From Lucifuga dentata (taxonomy: Eukaryota; Chordata; Actinopteri; Ophidiiformes; Bythitidae), in contig VXCM01002089.1 in the NCBI GenBank assembly GCA_014773175.1, positions 247,460 through 311,459 on the forward strand: 64,000 nucleotides of DNA. The letters are read 5' to 3'. The first letter of the stretch is position 1. Every line of letters starts with the position of its first letter. The notes under the pieces were generated by a model. That model was given only the letters and a program-made list of their open reading frames with translations. It did no database searches and was not told the DNA's origin. The position numbers and the translations under genes were made by a program. Positions 13,153 through 61,882 of this stretch are shown here, in pieces.

Positions 13153-13289
13153 CCAAAAATGTTAATATTTAGTAGATGCATCATTGTTTGTCACCACAGC
13201 TTGTACACATCTTAGCACTGAATGAACTATGGAAAATCAGCACAGGTGCTCTGAGATGTTAGCCACTCTGCTGTTATGATTTCTGTCAG

Positions 13290-14165
13290 GTTTTGAAGGT
13301 TGGACGCTGTCGTTGCTCCACTTTCCATTTGAGCACATTCCAGAGGTGTTCTGTTGCATTCAGGTCTAGAGACGTACCGGGCCAGTCAAGTACCTTCACC
13401 TTCTTTCTCTTTAAAAAGTCGGAAGTCTTCTTGTCAGGGTGTTTAGGTCATTGCCATGCTGAAATCTTGAGCCCCGTCCCAGCCTTCTCAGTGAAGGAGC
13501 ATCTTCTCTTCCAGTATTTGACAGTAACTGTCAGTATTCATGATTTCATCGATGAACTGCAGCTCTCCCACCCCTGATGAGCTCATTGAACCCCATACCA
13601 TGAGGCTCCCACCTCCATGCTTAACAGTGGGAAGCACTCTTCTTTGTACTCTTCTCTTGGATGCCGCCAAACTCTCTGCACACCATCAGAGCCAAACAGG
13701 TTTATTTTGGTCTCATCTGACCAAAGTACTGAGTCCCAGAAGGTTCAGGCTTTGTCCTTGTGTAGCTCAGCAAACTTACATCTGGCTTCCTGTAGCTGCT
13801 TGAGTAATGGCTTTTGACGAGGTGGCTGTCCATGCAACTCTGATCCGTACAGTGTTCTCCTGATTGTAGACTGTGAAACTCTGGCTTCAATGAACTCTGA
13901 TGCAGCGTCAGCTAGCTGGGAGGCATCGTGCGTCTGTCCTTCAATGCTAGCTTAGTAACATGGCCAACAGCTCTCCGTGACAGTCTCTGAGCTGCTCGCT
14001 GTTTGTTGTTCTCTGTATCCATGCTTTTAAACCTTTGGATGACCTTCACAGTATTTTTATTATTAGCAAAGTTTTAGCAATGGTTTTGTACCCACCTTTG
14101 CTTTTATGCAGTTCACTTATTCTTTTTTTCAAATCTTCTAACAGTTCTCTCCCATGTGGAGCCAT
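13290..14165 (-). pseudogene. Disrupted Tc1-type transposase
   Basis: Read on the minus strand, the frame opens at an ATG at 14165 with a helix-turn-helix-like start, then breaks. Later segments, in other frames, show the hallmarks of Tc1 transposases: SDETKINLFGSDG near 13735-13690, KHGGGSLMVWGSMSSSGVGE near 13625-13560, and a WPGTSLDLNATEHLW segment near 13385-13335 that corresponds to the C-terminal catalytic region with its acidic residue. At least two frameshifts and stops separate these blocks, so no functional enzyme is made from this copy. Confidence 0.9.
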
Positions 14166-14328
14166 TTTTACTATGTGGCTTCAGACTGTTACAAAATGTA
14201 TCTTGCACAAACGTTATACCCACTATTCAAGTGTGTGTAGCATGAAAAGGTGACAGGTGATGTGGTGCTGAAACAGTCAGCGTCTGTAGTAAAGGTGTTC
14301 CATCTACTGACACATACTGCTTTGTTTT

Positions 14329-14546
14329 GACTAGGGGTGTACTTGCTTGTGAAATTATGTTATGTAGAAGATTAGTTAATAAAACTTCTGTTTGAAGTAT
14401 TTTCCCAATTTCAGTTATTGTTAAATGTGCTACAATAAAGGTTCAACAGATGTAAATGGCTATCCAACCAGACATTGCCAACAGAAAGTAAAAACTCTGA
14501 TTTTTTTACTAATAGACAGGGATGTGCTTACTTCTGACTGATACTG
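14329..14546 (-). repeat. Right terminal inverted repeat of the Tc1-like element
   Basis: Reverse complement of the left arm with scattered substitutions. The outer 20 bp are identical to the left arm. Confidence 0.9.
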
Positions 14547-17500
14547 TAATATGCAGGTTTATCATAGCATTGTTGTTAAGTACCTTGTTTTTTTTTGTAC
14601 CAGCAAAACAAAAAGGTATTAGCATACGTTTTCAAATCATCAGCATGTTCTAAAACTGTACTTTTGGCAGTATATGTCATCGTTTAAAATGTGAAATATT
14701 AGGTTTCTTGTTAGTTTTTCACTAATTTAAGAGTGTGTGCTCAGTGATTCACAGTTGCATCCTCATAGAAATATGACTTAGAGATGCCTTGCAGTGGAAA
14801 AACTTTTGAGAGAATTCTGACAGATGAGTTAAAATGAGTACATGCTGTGCCATTTTTGGAGTTATGCCGCAGATACACTGTAAACATTACTTGAGTTTAC
14901 TTCTGTCTTGGTAATCAACTTGGTAATGAATATGATCCCAACAGTTTGTATGCAATTACTTCTATTTTTGTGTAGTTGAGTCAGTTTCTGGAAGGTACGA
15001 TTTAGGTTTCCCTTGCAGTGATCATGGGGAAAAGCAGCATTTTTAAGCCACGCTCAAATGAGTCACCATCATCTCAGATTTTACATTTGTTTTCACATCT
15101 CATACTGCGTCTGTGCGGAGAATCTGACTCAGTGCTCTTTCCTGCAGACAGACGGAGGAAAAGAAAACGAGGGAAAGAAGGTGGAGCTGCAAAGGTCCAG
15201 CTCACCTCCTCATGTTTCTCTCTGAGGAAGCTTTCCTGTCACACAGCAACATGTGTCCACAAGTGTGTAACGAGCATCCAGCCGCACAGCTTTATGTTCA
15301 CTCATTATTTATTCATGTTCTTCTTCTTTTTTCGGCCTGTGATGGTCTGCCATTTCCTGTCTCCTCCTTCAACCTTTCTAAAGGTCATTTCTTTGTCATT
15401 TTTGCAAGGTTTTTGGTAGTAAAGCTGTTTATTGCAGCTGGAAGTTGTTAGGAATGTTGTCATGCATCTATACATGGAATGAGGTTGTGGCTGTTTGGTT
15501 GTGGCTCACTAAGAGTCAAGATTATTGTTGGTCTCTTTATGTGGTGCTAATAAGCATGTTGGAGATTAAAAAATAAAAGTGGAGTGGCATTTCTCGTTTC
15601 ACCAGTGAGTTAACTACTATGAAGCAAATGCTTTGCCATTACAGTTACCTAAGTTTCATTTACCTGCAGTGACTTAGAACAGCAGTAAAACTGTTGAACA
15701 AAGATGTTAGAGGTGTCTCAATATGCGATTTTAACAGACAGCTGACAACTACTCAGGATTTTCACGGCAATCCACGTTTATCCCACAGGCAGGAAGTGCT
15801 GTCAGTGAACAGTCATTAGAGGAAGTGATGTTTTAAAAAGGTTGAATTCAGTTCAGCAGCAACTAACTTAATCAGTGCAGTCAAAAGTGTGTAACATCTG
15901 TCAAATCTCTGGTGCTTCAAGCATTCTGCACTGTTTCTAAACTCTTTGCAGCGGCCTTTAAAAAAAAAAAAAAAAAACTGCTTTGTGGTGGTGTAGGGGT
16001 GTGGTCAGGCCAAGTTACCCAATTTACCACTCGCCACTAACTGAAGCTCATTTTATCCCAAGTCAGAGTGCAGTACAATCTCTATCCACGTGCTCTGTGG
16101 CCTTGGCATACAGTGTGGGATCCAAATGAGAAAATGCAGGCTCCTCCACAAATGTTCCACCCGCACATTAAGACGTGTTGCTGAGACAAAGAACGGCTTT
16201 GTCAGCGTCGGTATCGAGCTGCTGTTTGCACTCAAACAGTTTACAGACTCTTTGAGAATACAGAAGTCATTACTAGATCACAAACCAATCTTTATTTTTC
16301 AAAATCTGCTGCATTGAGTCAGAAAGAGTTGGATGAAGTGCACATATTTGCACAGAAGCTCTGCAAGGCGTCACGTTATAACACTGCTATCCTTAATTGA
16401 AAAAACAAAAAGCAACGCCCACAAACCACACAGGATTCCAGGTTAGACCAGATGGCAAGTTACTGTTCTGAGAAAGTGTAAAAACTTGCTTTTCTGACAA
16501 CTTAAAAGCAGCATGATCACTCGTAATAAAAACTCTTTAGCCCTAATCAGCTGCACAGCCCAGTAGTCTCAAAGTCAAATGTTCCAGCTCCCTGTTCTCC
16601 ATTTTCCCTTTCATGCCGTCTGTTTTAATACGTAAGAAAAAGTTAGGAAAAAGAGAGAGGAGAAAAACATGCCCATGAGACTCTTTCCTTCTCTTCCTCT
16701 TTATGTGTAAGAGAGGGAGTAAATGAGGCAAACACACACACACACACAGCACAGTGGCTGGCAGCCTGCACTTCCTCATCCTGTCTACTGTATGGAGGCA
16801 GATAGCCGTTGCTCCTTACGCTTCATTTTTACCCTTTAACTATCTGCAGAGCTCAGCAGAGAGAAAATACTCTCGTCTGTTGTTGCTCTTGGGCACTCAG
16901 GCAGGGGGGAAGGCGTAGGACAGCATCCTTTACCAAACACACGACTGCTGCCTTTTTTTTTTTTTTTTTNTTTTTTTTTTTTTTTTGTAAGCTTTTTTTC
17001 ATACGATAGCGATCCATCATCACCTTCTTTCCTTCTTTCTCGTTACTCATTAATGGTTTGGAGCTTAAAATGTGATCGACAGCCGCTGGATTGAAATAAG
17101 AAAGTTTGAAATAGGAAAAAAAAAAACTCAAGTAATTTAATGTGACAAAGCAGGAAGAGACCATCTGCTGTTGATATTTCTGCAGGTTTCTCACATTTCT
17201 GTCAACCACTGAGTATACTTCAGAAAATGAAATGAGGCCCAGGCCAAACTGTGGTACCTGAAAAGTACATCATGCGGAAATAGTACTTGCGTTTGGGTTT
17301 ACAATAGTGAATGACCAGCAGGTGCCCTATTTAGACTTATGCTCGGCTTAAGTTATATTTAGGGTTATGTTAGCCTATTTAAACTGAAGTCTTTGAACCC
17401 TGCTAATATTTGAGTTCATTTGAGCAGTGAGGACACGGTGACATTCAGCTCAGCATCTTTTGTCCATTTTTTTCCCCAAGCTGTCCTGGGAGGGGATTAT

Positions 17501-18707
17501 TGGATGAATCACAAATATTGCTGCTTTTGTTGTCTTGCTGTCAGTGAGCATGTATCTTATGACAAAAGACATTTTCATTACTGTGTTTATGGTTTGATGT
17601 TAATATAAAACATTGTAGCTATAAAGCATGAGGTGATTATGGCTTCTCTGTTGCAGCGCTTAAATCGCTTTAACACTGTTCTGTCAAAGGAATAGAAATT
17701 GATTGCAGTGAAGAGAGCACGGTTACAAACTGACTGAACTTTGCTTAATAATCAGCAGACAGGAAGTGTTGCAGCTTCTTTGTGGTACTGCCATTTCCCC
17801 CTTTCATCGCTCTTTAAGAGTGTGATGGGCAGTGATGGAGTTATCAGCAATGTGCATTCTCATGCAGAGAGGGAGAGAAGCCATCATTACAGTGTTCCAT
17901 CCATTTTCTGTGATGGGAGGATGCATTTCACTCCCATCTGGTCCAAACAAATACAGAGCTTTTGAAGTGGAAAACCAAACATCCTGCACAGTAGCAGGAT
18001 AACTTCTGATCTGGAAGTAGGTCAGAGTAGTTAAGCATTCCTTGCAGGATCGAAGGCCATTTGTGGTTGTGGGAAGCTGAGTCTGCCAATCTCCACAGTG
18101 AAGCAATGAGTGTGAATGTACGAGACAGTTTCCTCTGTTGCTCTTATGCAGCGGTGGGGATGCAAGCGCTCATTTCTGGTTTGTCTCTGTCTTTCCCTGT
18201 TTTACTTTGATTTGGGTGTGACTCTAAAATTATTCTAAATTTGGATCTTCTATCTAAACACTTTTTTTTTTAAACACTTGACCTCTGTTTGTATGCAGTT
18301 TAGGGTAAATTACAAGCATTTGTTGACAGACTCAATGCTGCTAAACTAATAGAGAGAGGATTGAGCTTTGGAGAAACTTAAATTAGTATTTATCTGGGGA
18401 AATCTATGATATATGTAATATATATGTGTGTGTGACACATCAAGCTGCCTGGAATTTGTTGACTTACTGCAGTAGCAGTCCTTCTTGTTCTGATAGGGTG
18501 AAGTATTTGCACTGTTAGTGTTGATCTGGGTTGTGTGATTAAAGCTCAGCATCTTCTCCCTAGGCGGGATGATGTTTGAACAATTGCTTAATCAACTTCT
18601 AAAATGATAAACAGTCTCGACTCCTCCTGCTTTCTCCTTATCCTCTTTCAACAGTCTGAATTTCTCCATCTGTCTATCCCATATTCAGCTTTCACATCCA
18701 TCTTGAT

Positions 18708-18748
18708 GCCTTAATTACATCGAGATGTCATCTCGATGTAATTAAGGC
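18708..18748. repeat. Perfect 20-bp hairpin, 1-base spacer
   Basis: Arms 18708-18727 and 18729-18748 are perfect reverse complements around a single T. See findings. Confidence 0.95.
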
Positions 18749-21124
18749 AGATGACAACCCATTAGTTATAGCTGTGGTGACTACAAATTGTTTGGTTTTC
18801 TATTTAGTGATTTTTCAGAGTAATTCCATATTTAGTTTTTCACCAGCCAGTGAGATTTCATCACCCTACATATTTTGAATTTGTCAAAAACAGAGCTTTA
18901 TTATGATAAACTCAGTTAATGTCATTGGGCATCTTTGTCAGCTGAGTTGCTGCTTTTCCAGGAAAATACCCAAATCACGCTCTTTGCTTTTCCTTCCTTG
19001 ACTCTCTAAATTTAAAATACAACCGACTGTCTGTCTCTCAAGACATTCAGGCTCTATGTAGGCCGCTGTACAGTAAGTGGGACACAATTCTGGCTCCTGT
19101 GAAATTGGTCTCGTATCTCTGCAGAGGAAGAGGTCATATTTGCAGAACTGTGCCCTCCTGTTTAAAAAAAACTTGCAGTCAAAAGAAGCTGAAAGTGAAG
19201 TACACTAGAGGTGAGTGGTGGAGGCTCTTGATTTTGGGGAAGTTTCGCTTTAATTTGCAGTAACCTGATTGTATTTCTTTTATAAATTGCTTGGGTGTTA
19301 CTCAGTTCCCTCCCGTTTCAAAAAAGAAACAACATTCTCAGGACAACAATTCCTCAATTTTGTCTCACTTCCTCATCGAGTCTACACAGTGATCAGAGCA
19401 GGTTGAGAAGCAGCTCAAATACACGTTTGGATGTGATGGTGCTGTAATCGTGTAAAGTGATCAGGGTGGGGTGAGACACCACGGCTGATGTGGCTGTAGA
19501 TCTCTGGGAGGGTAGCAGGCAGGGAGGTAGTCACAGGATCCTGCCTTGAGAGGACTTAGCATCATATGATGCACCATTAGGGAGACACACACACACATGC
19601 ACAAAAATAAACAGTGCATACAGTGTGTTCTTAATCAGATAAATCTCTAAGGGCCAGCGAGCATTCTCTCATTACAGTGCAATGTAAAATGTACCAATGT
19701 GGCGTGTCCTCCTTTGGGATCATTTTGCTGATCTGGATCTCCTATGCTCTTTAAGTTTCTTCTTTTGAGTCCATACTGGTCCCATTTCCCATGGCTTCAG
19801 TTTGGTTTATTCCATATCATTGTTTTAATCCCAGTTTAATCTCAGTAACACATTTGAACGCTGGACCAGGAATTTCAGTCACTCCAGCAAATGAAATAAT
19901 TATAGGTTAGAGTAGAGAGAAGAAACCATCATCATCTTTTACAGTCCCCCTGACCCAGGTTGACTACAGGCCAGGGTATCTTAACTAACAGGCCTGTGCT
20001 CCTCAGCGTGGCATTTAAAGATCACATTACTCCCGACCCAATCAATGAATCAGTTCTCTGAGAGCAGCATAGCACTTTACCAGCCCACACACTCTTCCAT
20101 GGTAAAGTACACTCACACCTTGATGGTATTTCCTTTAGCTTCTTCTTTTTGCACTGCTAAGAAAGTCAATTTCCTTCTGGCCAGCACCTTTAACGGCCAC
20201 ATCCTGTTGGAGTTACTATTTGCTTTGGAGAGCCAAAGTTATTATTGTTCCACATCTCCTCATTCCATATTCCTCACTGAGCCTCACAGTTGAAGCACTT
20301 TCTGGCTGCTTCAGCTGGATTTATTGAGATTGCACTGTGATGGTCATTGCTGCCGTTTTGAACAGATCTGTTAAGGTGGATTGTTTTCTCACTCCTCCCT
20401 CTAGCAGGAAGTAGCTCTGTCGGGTCTTAACTCAGCCGCTCTCACAGGAGACTGTTAGCTTGTATATTTTCGCACAGCCGCAAATGCAGCCAGCACAGCC
20501 ATTACCACTCAGCCTCTTCATCACACAAATAGGAAGTGCTGCCTGTTAGTTCGGATGTCCTCTTTATGGTGCTTTAGGGAAATATTTTTAGTTTTGATCC
20601 ATACCTGTTGCCATTTGGGGGCACTTTTGTTACACGTTGTTGTTGTAAAATATGTTTATTCAGAATTATTACTTCTACAGGGACTTTAAAGGTCCATATA
20701 GGCACACTACTGTCAGTTTCTTATTTGTAACTGAAGGATGTGGCTCTATACTGCCCCGCAAAGGAAAGAAGCAGTAACTTTACCTTTGATCAAAAAGTCT
20801 TTTGTAATACAAGTATTATATTTGTATGTAGTGCTTACTTGAGTGATTGTAGTGAGCATGATAGTAAAAAAAAAAAAAGGGGTAATTTCACAAGTCGCAA
20901 CTAATATAGTCATATCCATTTTGTTGGGAAGAGAGTTTGTTGTTTAGAGCACTGTACTGAGCTTTGTGTTGCCAAGAGAGTGTCTTTAAGAAAAACGCTC
21001 ACTGCTATCCAAGTCCTCTGACCATATGGAGGGTGAAAGTAAATACCCAGGCACTTTATCCCAGTGTTAATATGTGATAAAGTTGTTCTAGAGGCTAATA
21101 ATTCACTGTGTTTGTTACTTATAG

Positions 21125-21172
21125 GTTCCTCTTTGCCGTGGACTATCTGAGGTGACGCAAACAGACACGACC
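21125..21172 (+). other. specc1: SPECC1 5' UTR part of coding exon 1
   Basis: Follows the acceptor TTACTTATAG|GTT. The reading frame stays open upstream of the ATG to the splice site, so coding could in principle extend into an upstream exon. I place the start at the ATG at 21173, which has A at -3. Confidence 0.6.
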
Positions 21173-57227
<36,055 letters not shown>

Positions 57228-58701
57228 TAACAGTGAGCTGACAACTCTTCAAGAGGAAAAAACAAAGGTTTAACTTTGACATCACTCCATATGAACAGTT
57301 GATTTGTGCATGCAGGGCTGGTCAGGGTCCATCCTTGTTTCCTACATTCAGCCTTCACTGAGGTGTTCCACTGTTGTGTTGGCAGCTACACCTTTCACCT
57401 GTCAGCTCATTGGGTAAATGAACTGAATGATATGCAGGATTTGTGTGCACATGCTTATTTTACATAGCTCTCCTCCTTTTTATAGGGGCTATTTGCTTAT
57501 GCAATGTTATTGTGTTGTGTTCTCATCTTTGTTCCCTTTGTCCATAGAGCCAAGTGTTGACAATCACCTGGCTTAGCTGCTCCACTAATACCCAGGGTAA
57601 GGAGTCCATTAAGCCCAGTGGGATTAGAGATTTGCCTATGAAATCGTGGCATGCGAGTGCCAGCATGCCAGCTAGCAAAATGCTAAAACTCTTAGCAGGG
57701 AGGCTGGCTCCAGCCTGAAAACTCTGGCTGAGGATGAAGAGGAATCACTTCAACCCTCTCAACATTCTGATAGAAGATTTACACTTAAGTCTACCCCACA
57801 TATCTAACTAATCTTTGTCTGTCTTCAGTTTATGATCAATCCAATAACCTGTGGCTTTGCCTGGGCAAGGATGGGAAGGCATGGTGATAAATGATAAAAA
57901 TAGATCTGGCTTTCCCAGCGATAAATGGTCTGAATGATGGGATGAGTTGTCAGATCAATAGTTGCTTTTGCTCAGAAGCAATGCTGCTTGGTGAACTTTG
58001 AGTCCCTGCCTTCCTCAGAGGTTGGGCGTATGATGGTCACACGCCACTTGTGAAAACACAAAGCAAATCCGCCGTAGTGGAAACGGCTAACAGAGGAGAT
58101 AGATGTGCTTTGATGACGGTCTGATGATCTGATATTTCAAGTTCACACATGCCGTAGGCAGACTGCTGTGGCCCACAATGTTCATACATTGGTTTCTGTG
58201 GAATCTGTAGGCAGCCAGACTGTGGTTTAGGGGTTAAATATATTGGCCTGTAAATGGATGGTGACTGGTCCATCATCACTATGTCCACCAGCAGCTGTGT
58301 CTTTATGAGCTTTATGTAATGTAATGTAATAAAATTTGAAACAGTTGGTAAGAGCGAAATGCCTTAAATGAAATATGGGCTCAAGTTGAACTGCAAGTCT
58401 TAGGTCAGTTCAGGCCACTTGGGTCCAGTAACATGAAACTCTCATCCCATTGGTCCAAATTTAACTATGTAGCCTCTAATCCGCTCACACAAAGAGCTTA
58501 TCAATATAGTGTGATTGTTTTCAAGTATAAGGAATGCAATAAGAAGATTTGCCTGTTAGCTAGGATTCTGTCTAATAATCAGTCTTTTCCTGAAGCAACT
58601 GTTCCTGACTTGACTATGATCCTGTGCACCATGTGCCTGAGCTGTAATTGAATTCATCCATAGAGTGGCAGTTAACCTTAAAAATGTCTATTTTTGGAAT
58701 A

Positions 58702-58836
58702 AGTGTGACTGGCCTATACTGTAATGCCTTGAGGGTGTAATGCATGGTCAAAGTACCAGAAAATCTGANAGTGTGACTGGCCTATACTGTAATGCCTTGA
58801 GGGTGTAATGCATGGTCAAAGTACCAGAAAATCTGC
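58702..58836. repeat. Contig-end duplication around N 58769
   Basis: About 67 bp at 58702-58768 are repeated at 58770-58836, identical except for the last base. Confidence 0.9.
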
Positions 58837-60235
58837 TTCTAGGGAACATGTAGCAAATGTCCTGCAAGCCCTACGTGCATCTTTTCATTCCTAAGGGAAA
58901 TAAAAACCACATGATCAGCCCATCAGAACAAGTTTCCAAGTCATTACCATTACACAAAGCACACTTAATATACATGGCTAAATTTCAGGGACAGCTAAGC
59001 TACACCAACCACAAAGACTAAGGTGTAAATCTAAAGGAACAGATGAATTGCAGATAAGTTCAAAATTCTTATGCTCAGGGAAGAGGTCTGAATATTGAGG
59101 ATATGATTTGGCTTTGTGGCTTTGAGGCTGATTAACAGAGAGTTGGTGAGAATGAATGTTATTTGCCTCTTGAGCTGTTCCTTCCACTGGGATTTCTTTT
59201 TGTGAGGGTGCACGGATATGTTTGTTTCTTAAGTTATGCTTGTGTTCTGTATAATATTCCAGAGACTAGCTGAGTGCTGGAGTGCTTTGCAGCAGAACTT
59301 ACGTGAGCACAGGCTCAGCTTGAATCTCGTGGCGAGCTGAGGGAAAAGGTTACTGTCAGAGAAGGTGCTGTGTTTAGTATGTCTGGGGAAAGGTCAGGCT
59401 GATGCAGTATCATGAGCCTCCTCTCCATGAGGAAGCCACTAATTACAGGCCTAATGCCTCAAGACTGACTGACCTGACAGACAGACTGCAGCTCCGGGCT
59501 GACGGACCACAGACATTATGATGATCGCCCCACAGCCATGTTAAGATGCTCACTTTTTCTATTTCTCCCACTGTCATGCCCCTTCTGCACTGATAAAGGT
59601 TTGTGAGGTTTAGAATTATCAATACACCCACATGCACTTTGCAGTCCCTCTCTACGCTGCTGTGGACCCACCCACAGGAGTCAAAGAGCTAATAATTCAC
59701 CACTAATTGGCTCTTTAGGACAGACTACCTCAGTTGTAATTTATGCATGGCTTCTTCAGGCCGTGTAACTAATGGTCACTTTGAAGAGGCTGCTTTGACC
59801 ATCAGTGTTCACTTTCCAGCTTCTCTGTGTGGCCAGAATGAGTCAGTCAGGAAACGGGCTCTTATATCAAGCTCATCTGTCTGTGCAGAGCCAGAAAAGC
59901 TTCTGCGTGAGACAGACACAAAGCCGATGGAAGGATCAGCCCTGTGCCAGTTGTTATTACAATCCTATTGTGAGGAGATCTTTACTCAAACAGCCTAATT
60001 AAAGTGAAAGAGAAAACGGGAGCTATTGTGAGCATTCTGGGACATTATTTGATATTTAGGTGCAAATAGCAGTTGAGGTGGTTGTAAAGCTGCGTGATTA
60101 TAGCTGAACACAAAGGCTGATGTCACCCGTTACAGGGATCAATAAAGCAAAGAGGGTAAATACTAGAGAGATGAGAACCTGTGATTATCAGTAGGAAATG
60201 GTACAATTAGAGCATCGTGTGAGCTGTGATGTCTT

Positions 60236-60811
60236 AAAGGACCATACCAGCGATCATGCATGTTTGAGCCTAATATATTCAATTTTCATACATTTTACAT
60301 TACTGACAATCATTTCCCAAAGGATAAAACCGTATTTCAGCTTTCCTGATATTTTGCAAAATCTCTTATTCTTTCAAAATCAAATATTCAAGCGATACAC
60401 CCTCCTTAAAAATCGATGTTTCACCTGCTAATAGTTACGCAACCTTATGAAGTCATGATCATTTAAATTTTTCGACAAACGCAGGTCTTCTTTTGGGACT
60501 ATATTCCCCAGTAGAGGCATACATTCACTCCACACTTTTTATTGCGCTTAAATGCTAAAATTACATAACTTTGAAAAAAACCTGAATATACGTCTTGTGC
60601 GATAATCTATCCCAAGAACTTTTCAAGTATCACCAAGTTGATTTTAATAGTGTTCCAGAATGAACACCAATGGTGGTATGGAAGGTAGAAAAAAAAAAAA
60701 AAATTCACCGTTCCAGAAGTATGATTTGGGAAATGATTGTCAGTAACATTACGTGTATGAAAATTAAATATAATAGGCTCAAACATGCACCATCACCAGT
60801 ATGGTCCTTTT
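60236..60811. mobile_element. MITE-like element with about 90-bp terminal inverted repeats
   Basis: Left arm from AAAGGACCATACCAG to CATTTCCCAAA (about 60236-60323) matches the reverse complement of about 60727-60811 with scattered changes. TTAA-like bases flank both ends (TTAAAGG at left; CCTTTTAA at right). No coding capacity. Superfamily unassigned; piggyBac-like TTAA targeting is possible. Confidence 0.8.
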
Positions 60812-60885
60812 AAAAGAACAAGAATTAATTCTCCACTCCATCATGGTGTCATAAAGTAACATATAACTCTGCGTGTGCATGATTT

Positions 60886-60888
<3 letters not shown>

Positions 60889-60942
<54 letters not shown>
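60889..60942. repeat. (GT)n microsatellite, 27 units
   Basis: Pure TG/GT dinucleotide run of 54 bp. Confidence 0.97.
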
Positions 60943-60948
<6 letters not shown>

Positions 60949-61718
60949 GTGAAATCCAGATGATAATGAAAGCAGTTACCATGGGCTTTGTGCCTTTGTT
61001 CATGCAGACAGTCATTAGATGTGAGTTTTAGGTTGGTGTGTACATGGATACGCTAATGGGTCTCATCTCTGGACAGCTAATACAGCTAGGGAACAAAAGC
61101 TAAATGTGGCAGATGACACACACGCACACTTACATACTCACACAGGAGAAGAAGATGGTCTTTGACTCCTGTGGGCAAATATGGTGGGTGAAGGGGTGTG
61201 TTTACCCACCAGCTAAAGGGATCCTAAGAGGTGTTTAATACCAGAGCTGCTGTAAAACTCAGCGGAGGATGAGATGTGAGCAGACAGGCTGTTCTCGGTT
61301 ACACCTGAAATGTCAGATTCTGGGAAGCAGAGATCGATCGGTGAAAACCTTAAGCTGGCTCTGATTGACGCGAGCCTGTGGCAGACTGAAGCGGCCTCTC
61401 ACAGGAAATTAGTGTTTACAAGGGTTCCTATGCATGTCGCCACTTAACTGGAAGGAGACCTCGGAGCACAAGACTAGTTAAAACAAATGTGGTTAAAGGG
61501 CTTTCATTGGTGTTTTCGAGATTAGCTTTGTTGCTGTTTGTCCTCCCTTGGGGTGGAAATAGCTTTTTTGTGTGTCTGATTGTATTTATTTATTATTTTT
61601 GTGTAGGAGTAATTTTTTTTCCTTCTGAGTCTCAGTCGCATTTGCTTGGATGGATATTGTGGTTGTTATGCAAATCTTTTATCTTTGCGTTCAAACCTTT
61701 AATGTAAATTATTTATGA

Positions 61719-61882
61719 GTCGGTGCTCTGTTGCTTCACAGCAAGAAGGTCCCAGGTCCGACCGGGTCCTTTCTGTGTGGAGTTTGCGTGTTCTCTCCGT
61801 GTCTGCATGGGTTCCCTCTGGGTGCTCCGGCATCCTCCCACCTCCAAAGACATGCAGGTTAGGTGAATTGGAAACTCTAAAT
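61719..61882 (+). mobile_element. tRNA-derived fish SINE, 5' part
   Basis: Recognised from the widespread fish repeat: a CTTCACAGCAAGAAGGTCCC box, GTGTGGAGTTTGCGTGTTCT, and CTCCAAAGACATGCAGGTTA. GGTCCGACC is a decayed RNA polymerase III B box. Interrupted by the next feature. Confidence 0.8.

Larger units (their letters stand above)
12933..14546 (-). mobile_element. Tc1/mariner-type DNA transposon, complete but inactive
   Basis: 1,614 bp element with long terminal inverted repeats: left about 12933-13152, right about 14329-14546. The ends read CAGTATCAGTCAGAAGTAAG and its reverse complement. It is flanked by TA at 12931-12932 and 14547-14548, the target duplication typical of this superfamily. 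A disrupted transposase lies on the minus strand inside. The arms are similar but not identical, showing age. Confidence 0.93.
6556..21124 (+). other. Putative SPECC1 intron 1
   Basis: About 14.6 kb without coding exons. Contents: a MEF2-like site at 9300, (GA)n at 9655-9689, T-runs broken by N at 11152 and 16970, a complete Tc1-like element at 12933-14546, an A-run at 15959-15977, (CA)n near 16732-16748, and a perfect 20-bp hairpin at 18708-18748. Open frames here (such as 6536-7060 minus and 15018-15419 plus) lack domains and read as chance frames. Confidence 0.5.

Noticed and set aside
15018..15419. 133-codon plus-strand open frame
   Set aside because: Composition is that of translated intron (Ser/Phe/Leu-rich), with no homology that I recognise.
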